NCBI GenBank assembly: GCA_043228905.1
Contig: JBHGNT010000006.1
Coordinates: 18,476,001 to 18,540,000, forward strand
Source of the DNA: Azolla caroliniana
Lineage: Eukaryota; Polypodiophyta
DNA length: 64,000 nucleotides
Direction of reading: 5' to 3'
Both the position numbers and the translations under genes were made by a program. Below are positions 57,109 to 64,000 of this stretch, one piece after another. The notes under the pieces are model-generated. The model made no database searches, was not told where the DNA came from, and worked only from the letters and a program-made list of their open reading frames with translations. Within the stretch, counting starts at the first letter, position 1. Every line of letters begins with the position of its first letter.

Positions 57109-59235
57109 CTAAAAATCCTCTCGGTTTTCGGAACCGAGGGAGTCGCGGTTACGTTCGTGGTTCGGCCGTACCGTCAGAAACTGGACCGAATGGCGCCCGT
57201 CCTGGCTTTTGACCCTTGCATAGGCCGAACCGTTATTCAGCACCTTGGTCTCCATTCGCGCCGCCGTGATGTACGGCTCTCCCAATATTACCGGATGCGA
57301 GGACGTCTCCTGTACGAAGAAGTGCTGGTCAATCTCGACGTCGCCGATCTTGACCTGCACGTTCGGGCAGGCCCCGTGTAGTTCCTCGGTGGCGCGCGTC
57401 GCCGCCCGTATCTTCCACCCGTGCTTGGTGTTGATCGGCCATTTGCCCTTCTTGTAGAAGTCCATGGACATTAGGTTGATCTCCGAACCGTGGTCCACCA
57501 AAGCTACCACCGGTTCCTGGACATCTCCGATCTTCACCGGGGTTTCCGTGGTCGCTCGGGCCCAGTGTGGCCTCGAATAGTGGCTCTCCGCCCACTCATC
57601 TTCCAGCGACATGTCGTCTAGGTGCGTCGTCCGCACCTCTACCGGTCTTTCCGGTTCTACCTCCGTTGACAGCCTCTTCCGCTTCACCAAGTCCACGATG
57701 GAGTCGTGGAACTCCTTCCTGGCGATTCCTAGCACTTCCCGTAATGACAACTCCACCTTGCTGTCGAGGATCCGTTCTTCTAGGACCTTCCGCAGGTCCG
57801 TGGTCCTCTCTATTTCCGTCCCCAGTCGGTATCCGCCCTTCCTGGGGTTATCTTGCGCACTGGACCCGCCGGCCTCGTTCCGTCGTTGCCCGAACCGGGT
57901 CTCGTATCGTTGTAAGGGCCCGGTCGTTCCGGTTTTCCCCACCCGCTTCTCTTCTACCAGAGCCTCGTAGTTCTGGCAGGCGGCTTCCACGAAGCCCGTC
58001 TTTTCCTCGACCGGGTCGCTCCACCCGGTTATCTCCCGGACCCGTTTCTCCGCGCGGTCCGCTTCGTCCCCTTTCAGCCGCGTGCCGGCGAGGCCTTCCA
58101 GCATCGCCGACCAGAATCCGGCTTTGCTTTCCTTTCGGGCCTCGCTGCCCCCGACCCGAATGCCGGCCGACGCCGAGTAGTGGACGATTTCCGCATGTCG
58201 GGCCGCCGCCTCTTCCATCAGTCTCTTCATCCCTCCTTGCCCGTCGTTTCGGTTTAGGGCCCTTCTGGTGTCGCTGGCGTGCACCCGGCCTTCCCACAGG
58301 TACACCACCCGGTTCTTCAGCGCCTCCGCGAAATCGCCGCAGTCCTTCCGAATGTGGCCGACCTCGTCGCACCACATGCATCTGTTTCCCGCTGCCGGCT
58401 GTCGGTCGCGAGCCGGCTCGCCGCCTTCCCTGCGGGCTTGTGCAATTTGGAGGTCCTTTATCGCCCTCGTCAATTCCTCCAGCGCCGCTCCTCCGGTTGA
58501 GCCTCTGATCACGCCGGTCGAAGCTGAACCGGTTTCCAGCCACTCCCGGGTCTCTCCCTTTCGCACCGGCTGCGCCGGTTCAAGCTTCCTTGCTGCGACC
58601 GAGCCCGACCCGGTCGCCCCGTTATCCGCCCATTCTCGCCGTTTGTCGAAACGGCCGCAGGCTCTCTTAACCGCCGCCCAGTCGGTCGTCAGCCCGTCTT
58701 CGGGCTCCAGCAGGGCGCCCACGTGATCCCGATCCCGCTCGTCCACCGACTTGACGAACAGTAGGACCCGGCTTGTATCCAGGATCGTTCGGTCAAGCGT
58801 CGAAAGGCACGCAAAGTTTTCCTCAAACTCCCGGAGGAGTGCCGACGCGTTTCTTCCCTTCCTGGGGGACTCCACCCATTCCATGAAGCTTCGTTTCGAA
58901 AGCCGGAGCGCGTCGTCCAGCCCGTATTTCTCTAGGAGCCGACCTTCGAACTCCTCCCAGGTACGGCTCTCCGCCCGCACCTCGAGCACCTCCGCATGGA
59001 TGCTTGGCATCGCCACTCGGGGAAATCCGGCAAGACGCGTTTCTTCCGGAATGTCCCGCATCAGCATCTCTGCACCGTAGGACGCCAAGTACTTCGTGGC
59101 ATCCTTTCCGCTGAATCGGCCGATTGTACCGACGACCGCCTCAATGGCTCTGTCGAGGGCGCCGGAGCCCTCGCGTGCGTTTACTAACCGGTCAACGGCC
59201 GAAGCCATGGCCTCTGCAAGATCCGATCCCCTCAT
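57109..59235 (-). CDS. Element J Gag-protease
   Basis: The frame is open from 59,454, but that start is in the LTR. The first Met after the PBS is at 59,235 (MRGSDLAEAM), giving 708 residues. The capsid part has GRFSGKDATKYLASYGAEM, FEGRLLEKYGL and FVKSVDERDRDHVGALLEPE. A zinc knuckle CMWCDEVGHIRKDC follows, then the retropepsin with VVALVDHGSEINLMS (the Asp is followed by HGS) and HPVILGEPYITAARM. The capsid is clearly related to the Gag of elements H and I. It packages RNA and supplies the protease. Confidence 0.9.
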   Translation of the reverse strand: MRGSDLAEAMASAVDRLVNAREGSGALDRAIEAVVGTIGRFSGKDATKYLASYGAEMLMRDIPEETRLAGFPRVAMPSIHAEVLEVRAESRTWEEFEGRLLEKYGLDDALRLSKRSFMEWVESPRKGRNASALLREFEENFACLSTLDRTILDTSRVLLFVKSVDERDRDHVGALLEPEDGLTTDWAAVKRACGRFDKRREWADNGATGSGSVAARKLEPAQPVRKGETREWLETGSASTGVIRGSTGGAALEELTRAIKDLQIAQARREGGEPARDRQPAAGNRCMWCDEVGHIRKDCGDFAEALKNRVVYLWEGRVHASDTRRALNRNDGQGGMKRLMEEAAARHAEIVHYSASAGIRVGGSEARKESKAGFWSAMLEGLAGTRLKGDEADRAEKRVREITGWSDPVEEKTGFVEAACQNYEALVEEKRVGKTGTTGPLQRYETRFGQRRNEAGGSSAQDNPRKGGYRLGTEIERTTDLRKVLEERILDSKVELSLREVLGIARKEFHDSIVDLVKRKRLSTEVEPERPVEVRTTHLDDMSLEDEWAESHYSRPHWARATTETPVKIGDVQEPVVALVDHGSEINLMSMDFYKKGKWPINTKHGWKIRAATRATEELHGACPNVQVKIGDVEIDQHFFVQETSSHPVILGEPYITAARMETKVLNNGSAYARVKSQDGRHSVQFLTVRPNHERNRDSLGSENREDF

Positions 59236-59260
59236 TTCCTGCTCTTCTGCCGCCTCTTTC

Positions 59261-59276
59261 ACGTCGGGTTCACCAA
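59261..59276 (-). promoter_or_regulatory. Primer binding site of element J
   Basis: On the minus strand TTGGTGAACCCGACGT, 2 nt from the 5' LTR and identical to the site of element I. Confidence 0.85.
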
Positions 59277-59278
59277 GA

Positions 59279-59925
59279 TGTCGGGATATTACGCAAGTGC
59301 GTATAGAAACGAGGCGGGACCGCGGGGGTCTTGAACCGAAGAGCAAGCGAGGGTGGAGAAAGAGAGAGGCCCGGTTACGCAGGACCGGGGATACACAGGG
59401 ACACGGCCCTTCAACACAGAGAACGCGAATAGACGCCGACACAGGTAGACGCAAACAAATGAATATATATCTATATATACGAGCAAGTGTCTGATCAAGA
59501 AGCTACAACCCGCGATGGGCACAGGATGGTTACAACCGAACAGGCCGGCGAACAGATGCCGATGCCTGTTCGCTACGTCGCACAAAAGGGAGCAGGTCGG
59601 AGGTGCTGCCGGAAGCACTCGGGCGTCCCTCGAAACAACGCGAGCCTCCTTGAAGATCTGCACAGCAAAAGCTATCGAGAAAAAGGGAAGGAGAACAGAG
59701 AGAGAAGCGTCCCCCGAATCGGTCCGACAGCACTTCGTCCTCCTCCCTTTTATCCGTCAAGAAGGAGCCGTTCGGCATTAAATTCCTACCTACCATATCT
59801 AACCACTTCGATCCTCCTAGGTACCTAATTCGCCTCTATGTACAACTTGGCGCGCACGTGCGTGAAGAGCCGGTTCCCACGCCTTGGTGCCCCAATTCCA
59901 CCCTTGGACGGTTTTCTTCACGACA
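59279..59925 (-). repeat. 5' LTR of element J
   Basis: 647 bp, the partner of 52,911-53,557. Confidence 0.95.
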
Positions 59926-60073
59926 ACGTATTAATCTGGTCGACTGTACTGAGTGGCAGAGCAAGCATTGGGAACGCATGGTGCATTCCAGCACCGAATG
60001 TCCGTCATTCAGGCATGTTGTACATTGAATTGCTTGTTGGAAGCGGAGGTCCTCATCTGTCGGTAGTGCACGC
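59926..60073 (-). pseudogene. Element K zinc-knuckle fragment between J and I
   Basis: On the minus strand it reads CTTCLNDGHSVLEC, a CCHC zinc knuckle, then TMRSQCLLCHSVQSTRLIR. That runs in frame across the J insertion into LEVTIGGHTFR of the K protease. It shows that J and I both sit in one element. Confidence 0.8.
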
Positions 60074-60801
60074 TGTCGTAGTGTATTTTGTACACTACGT
60101 GAAAAACGTATATAGTATTAGATTCAATAAAAAATGAAGAAATAGAAGAAAATAGCAAAATAAATGGAACATGCATAGGGCAAGATTTGAACCTTGCACC
60201 TCCATGTTAATAATGTAATGTCTTACCATTACACTAGCATTTCATTAGTGTTAAAGCATAGATGTCCCACATAGAAAGGTAAATTCACGCTAGGATAAAC
60301 ATTAGAAAAACGCATAACAAAAGAAAAAGCTACACATACACATCTAGCGTGCATGATAAAAAACGCACAAGTTAGAAAAAAGCATGATCACTTTAGATAA
60401 AGCATATAGTCTATCTATAGGAAAAGCATGGGGTCTATAGTTAGAGAAAAAGCATGGATTACTAAGACTTCCTCATCACTACATAAGGATGGGAAGCACA
60501 ATGTAATTGTGTGTGAAAAATATTTGGAAACTGGATATGTTTCTAAAAAACACCAATTAATAAACTATACTCGTGGGATTCACGAGAATTCTATATCATT
60601 CTCTTTCAACCGAAGTTTATATTCTTATATTCATATTGATTAATCTAATACAATACACTCGTGGGATTCACGAGTTTGCTATAACTCTTTCTTACAACAT
60701 ATTTATATTCTTATTAGCCTTAAAACTCTCCTCTTCCTAGTCCAAAACCCCAGCGGTTCCCACCCGACTCACGCAACGATCCGGAGCCGAAAGGCACGAC
60801 A
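60074..60801 (+). repeat. 5' LTR of element I
   Basis: 728 bp, TGTCGTAGTG...GCACGACA. It opens with a 9-bp inverted repeat (CGTAGTGTA and TACACTACG), has an antisense tRNA-like module (60,184-60,236), and contains a duplicated segment of about 88 bp with two CTCGTG-GGATT-CACGAG hairpins (60,570-60,586 and 60,658-60,674). Confidence 0.95.
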
Positions 60802-60804
60802 CAG

Positions 60805-60820
60805 TTGGTGAACCCGACGT
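60805..60820 (+). promoter_or_regulatory. Primer binding site of element I
   Basis: TTGGTGAACCCGACGT, 3 nt after the 5' LTR and identical to that of J. Confidence 0.85.
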
Positions 60821-60839
60821 CAAGGCGGGTGGCAAGGAG

Positions 60840-62771
60840 ATGGAGAATCAACAAGAGGCGATGAGCATAACGATGATGATGATGTTCGAGCGGATGCTAC
60901 AAGAACAACGAGTGATGTCGGAGATCACGGGGGCAGTAAAGCGGCTCGTACAACGAAACGGACAATTCAACGGAAACGATGTGTCACGCTATCTACGTGA
61001 CTACAAGGCGGAGATGATACGATGTGGGATACCGGAAGGATTGCAAGTGACATCCTTCAATCGGGTGGCCACGGATGAGCTACAAGAGAGAATCCACAAG
61101 ATACGGCAACAAAACTCGACATGGGGGTCATTTGAAGAAGCTTTACGGGAGGCATATGACTATGAGAGATGGACGGGACGAGATCGACGAGAATTCGACG
61201 AATGGGTGGCGTCGGAGAAGACTCACCGAAGTGCAACGCAAGCGTTCCTAGAGTTCGAGCATCGTTTTGCTCGACTCTCGGAGCGGGAACGAAGATTGGT
61301 GGGAGGAGATAAAGTCTTAATGTTCGTAAGATCGATCGATCGGAAAGAAAGGATGGACATTGGGATCGAACTCGAAGATGATGACGGTGCGAACGGCCTT
61401 ACCGAGGATTGGGCTAAAGTCGAAAGGGTATGCCGAAGACATGATGAAAGGAAGCTGAGAATCTCGTCAACAACGACATGGCCCATGAAGGATGGTCGAT
61501 TGAGGAAAAATGATGAAGCCAATATGAAGGCCGAAATACAACATGATGGTACCACGGGAGAAAGAGTGGAACAAGACACCCACTCGTCTTGTGAAAGAAC
61601 GATGGCGAAGGATAAGGCCGATAATTCAAGTGTAGAAGGAAATTTCGGGATACAAGTGCCCGAGACATCGGGTCAAAAAGGGGTAAGCATAATAGATGTT
61701 TGCATAATTGATGCAGATAAAGAGTGTGAAGCGGATGTGATTAAGGAGGTAGCCACAAAAGACGAAATCGAATCGGAGGTGGCTATGGACGAATCAATGG
61801 CGGATTGCCATATCGAGACTTCCCCACCACTGATTCCAGAGACTCCGGCGGTTGCGATCGAAAGGCAACGTGAGACCGAAGAGACGGAAGGTGGCGGAGA
61901 GAAAACGAATGTCGAAGCCGACGAATATGATGAAGAAATAGCCGAGAAGAATGCTAAGGGTGAAACTACGAAAGAAGGTAATACCGAGGATTCATGCCAA
62001 CAATATCTAGAGACTTCGGCGGTTGTGTCCGAGAACCAACGTGAGACCGGAGAGACGGGAGATGGCGGCGAGGAAGGTAAAGTCGGAAGTCGGTTCGGAT
62101 GGAAAATGATTCATCCGAAATTCCAATCTAAAAGAAAGTGCGACAATGCGGAGGTCGGGTCTACGACGGGAGAAGCGCGTAATACAGAGCACGCTCTACG
62201 GCGAATAAAGAAATGCGTGTTATGGCGAATAAAGAAGCACGCGCTACGGCGAGAAAAGAAGCATGCATTACAACCACACGAGGACCGAACAACGAGCACA
62301 TATCGGAGGACCTACGTAGAGAACAACGGAAAGAAGTGCCGAAAGTCGAACCGGACAAGGCAGGTGAAAACGAAGAAAAGAAAGCAAATCCGGACGAAAA
62401 GAAAAGAAAAGAAACCGACCCGAAAGAGCACTGAATCGGTAAAAACTGATCAACCGAGTCCGGATCGACCGAATACAAATCGGAAAGGAAGCCGAACTAA
62501 ACGAAAGACGATCCGACGAGACCGAATTGGAAGTAAGCTAATCCGACTAAACCGAAAATCCGAAAAGAAGTCGAGATTGATGAAGAAAAGAAAGAGGGCA
62601 AGAAAAGATACTACCGCGGATGACAAGGACCAAGCGGGCCATGCAAAAAGCGAACGAAGACTATGGTGGATCGGATGGCGACAATGGTTCGGGTGGAAAG
62701 AATGGGTCTACTCAAAATGGAGAGACAAAGTTGACATAGCGGGACAAACGGAGGATGAAGGAGGAGACTAA
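60840..62771 (+). CDS. Element I Gag protein, 643 residues
   Basis: The start follows the PBS by 19 bp. Residues 1-50 include a Met-rich stretch (MSITMMMMFERML). About 55-200 is a gypsy-type capsid (GQFNGNDVSRYLRDYKAEMI, WGSFEEALREAYDYERW, AFLEFEHRFARLSERERRL, GGDKVLMFVRSIDRKERMDI, LTEDWAKVERVCRRHDERK), matching the J Gag block by block. About 220-440 is acidic, with repeated ETEETEGGGE-type units. 450-620 is strongly basic (Arg/Lys), perhaps replacing the zinc knuckle in RNA binding, and the end is Trp-rich (WWIGWRQWFGWKEW). There is no CCHC and no DSG motif. It is intact. Confidence 0.9.
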   Translation: MENQQEAMSITMMMMFERMLQEQRVMSEITGAVKRLVQRNGQFNGNDVSRYLRDYKAEMIRCGIPEGLQVTSFNRVATDELQERIHKIRQQNSTWGSFEEALREAYDYERWTGRDRREFDEWVASEKTHRSATQAFLEFEHRFARLSERERRLVGGDKVLMFVRSIDRKERMDIGIELEDDDGANGLTEDWAKVERVCRRHDERKLRISSTTTWPMKDGRLRKNDEANMKAEIQHDGTTGERVEQDTHSSCERTMAKDKADNSSVEGNFGIQVPETSGQKGVSIIDVCIIDADKECEADVIKEVATKDEIESEVAMDESMADCHIETSPPLIPETPAVAIERQRETEETEGGGEKTNVEADEYDEEIAEKNAKGETTKEGNTEDSCQQYLETSAVVSENQRETGETGDGGEEGKVGSRFGWKMIHPKFQSKRKCDNAEVGSTTGEARNTEHALRRIKKCVLWRIKKHALRREKKHALQPHEDRTTSTYRRTYVENNGKKCRKSNRTRQVKTKKRKQIRTKRKEKKPTRKSTESVKTDQPSPDRPNTNRKGSRTKRKTIRRDRIGSKLIRLNRKSEKKSRLMKKRKRARKDTTADDKDQAGHAKSERRLWWIGWRQWFGWKEWVYSKWRDKVDIAGQTEDEGGD

Positions 62772-62827
62772 CAAACACCAACAACTTCGGCACATACCGG
62801 AGGATGTGCGGGTTTGGAGGGGGTGAG

Positions 62828-63555
62828 TGTCGTAGTGTATTTTGTACACTACGTGAAAAACGTATATAGTATTAGATTCAATAAAAAATGAAGAAATAGA
62901 AGAAAATAGCAAAATAAATGGAACATGCATAGGGCAAGATTCGAACCTTGCACCTCCATGTTAATAATGTAATGTCTTACCATTACACTAGCATTTCATT
63001 AGTGTTAAAGCATAGATGTCCCACATAGAAAGGTAAATTCACGCTAGGATAAACATTAGAAAAACGCATAACAAAAGAAAAAGCTACACATACACATCTA
63101 GCGTGCATGATAAAAAACGCACAAGTTAGAAAAAAGCATGATCACTTTAGATAAAGCATATAGTCTATCTATAGGAAAAGCATGGGGTCTATAGTTAGAG
63201 AAAAAGCATGGATTACTAAGACTTCCTCATCACTACATAAGGATGGGAAGCACAATGTAATTGTGTGTGAAAAATATTTGGAAACTGGATATGTTTCTAA
63301 AAAACACCAATTAATAAACTATACTCGTGGGATTCACGAGAATTCTATATCATTCCCTTTCAACCGAAGTTTATATTCTTATATTCATATTGATTAATCT
63401 AATACAATACACTCGTGGGATTCACGAGTTTGCTATAACTCTTTCTTACAACATATTTATATTCTTATTAGCCTTAAAACTCTCCTCTTCCTAGTCCAAA
63501 ACCCCAGCGGTTCCCACCCGACTCACGCAACGATCCGGAGCCGAAAGGCACGACA
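62828..63555 (+). repeat. 3' LTR of element I
   Basis: 728 bp. Its tRNA-like B-box reads GGTTCGAATC (62,938-62,947, antisense), a better match to the Pol III consensus than the 5' copy. Confidence 0.95.
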
Positions 63556-64000
63556 ACGCTGAAGTGCGCCCATGGTTAGCCATGAACTTGATTTTTCCAT
63601 TTCCCGAACTCGGTCGATCACTTGATCTATGCTACTGGTGTGGAAATCAATGACGGTGCACACTGTTCGGAAGGGTTCCCGGAGTGTTGCTAAGAATATG
63701 GCCTTTGTTTCTTCCTCCGGTGGTGCCCGGCTGAGCTGATTGTGTATCTGCTGGAATCGCATGATAAACTGTTGAAGTTCTCCGTTGGTTCCTGCCGAAT
63801 AATGTAAAATAGGCCTACCATTTCCTGTTGTTCCATCTCCTTGTGAAAGAAATGCAAGAATTTGTTCTTTAATGCTTCAAACGTGGGGATGGTGCTGGGA
63901 TCTTGTGTTTGGTGCCATCTAGCGGCCGGTCCCTCCTGGGTCATGCCGAACTCTGCCATTTTTTAGCATTCCTCTTCGGCCGCATTTAAGCGTTGGGACA
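63556..64000 (-). pseudogene. Element K capsid (gag) fragment at the window edge
   Basis: The minus strand reads ARWHQTQDPSTIPTFEALKN and KFLHFFHKEMEQQEMVGLFY, then in another frame MRFQQIHNQLSRAPPEEETK and FLATLREPFRTVCTVIDF. That is a gypsy retrotransposon gag core with one frameshift near 63,760-63,800. The N-terminal part of Gag, the PBS and the 5' LTR of K lie beyond 64,000. Confidence 0.75.

Larger units (their letters stand above)
52911..59925 (-). mobile_element. Gypsy retrotransposon J, young and nearly intact, inserted in K
   Basis: The LTRs are 647 bp each (52,911-53,557 and 59,279-59,925, about 6 differences by eye), with a 4-bp target duplication ACGT (52,907-52,910 and 59,926-59,929). 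The PBS is TTGGTGAACCCGACGT and the polypurine tract is AGGTGGGGGAGGA. One frame encodes Gag-protease; RT, RNase H and integrase follow in another frame with one in-frame stop. Removing J rejoins the K zinc-knuckle reading with its protease. Confidence 0.95.
60074..63555 (+). mobile_element. Gag-only LTR retrotransposon I, young, with intact ORF, inserted in K
   Basis: The LTRs are 728 bp each (60,074-60,801 and 62,828-63,555) with only a few differences by eye. The target duplication is 4 bp, ACGC (60,070-60,073 and 63,556-63,559). The PBS is at 60,805-60,820 and polypurine tract TTTGGAGGGGGTGAG ends at 62,827. The only gene is a 643-codon gag frame; protease, RT and integrase are absent. 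It is a non-autonomous element of the terminal-repeat-plus-gag kind. Confidence 0.95.

Noticed and set aside
57567-58508. Plus-strand frame of 313 codons
   Set aside because: It is the antisense shadow of the well-supported J Gag-protease frame in GC-rich DNA.
46505-60073. Endogenous pararetrovirus (caulimovirid) origin for K or J
   Set aside because: Both have LTRs or integrase, and no movement-protein reading was seen; they are gypsy retrotransposons.
60178-60245. tRNA gene in the LTR of I
   Set aside because: It has a B box and an A-like box, but the T-arm loop is 8 nt and no clear anticodon arm is present. It is better called tRNA-like.

Overview
This window looks like a repeat-dense stretch of a land-plant nuclear genome. 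The evidence is a spliced host gene with GT-AG introns of up to about 1.9 kb, plant-type Ty1/copia and Ty3/gypsy elements (initiator-Met tRNA primer sites, a chromovirus, and a gypsy element with an extra RNase H), and LINE debris. The species cannot be read from the sequence. The only recognisable host gene encodes a bacterial-looking sirtuin that matches neither standard seed-plant sirtuin type, which weakly hints at a non-seed plant such as a fern, lycophyte or bryophyte. That is an inference.

Layout. 1-9,095: copia element A (minus strand), split by copia element B (612-6344, 431-bp LTRs, AAAAA target duplication). The 5' LTR of A is followed by the 3' tail of another family member. 9,096-12,085: gene-poor DNA with degenerate repeats. 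12,086-17,248: sirtuin gene, minus strand, six coding exons, apparently intact. 17,430-19,375: decayed LINE. 19,376-24,645: decayed copia C (plus strand) with a truncated 3' LTR. 24,646-39,850: an old gypsy element F (plus strand) broken by copia D (25,350-27,105), chromovirus remnant L (27,106-28,266), gag-only element H (30,089-33,773) and RT-less copia G (34,915-39,144, GACTC target duplication). 40,020-45,458: copia E, very young and intact, with an uninterrupted 1,376-codon frame and an ACAAG target duplication. 46,120-64,000: gypsy K (minus strand), carrying a long accessory coiled-coil region after integrase and split by two young insertions, gypsy J (52,911-59,925) and gag-only element I (60,074-63,555). 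K runs off the right edge.

How the parts relate. A, B and C are one copia family with a conserved extra tail beyond RNase H. D and E form a second copia family. H, I and J share a PBS sequence, TGTCG/CGACA-type LTR ends and related Gag proteins. J has a nearly complete pol, whereas H and I keep only gag, so J-like elements are the natural candidates to mobilise H and I. Several LTR families (H/I, L, and an LTR-like insertion inside G) carry an antisense tRNA-like module near the LTR start, which is the most unexplained pattern here. Nesting gives relative ages: F and K are old, A predates B, and E, I and J are the most recent.
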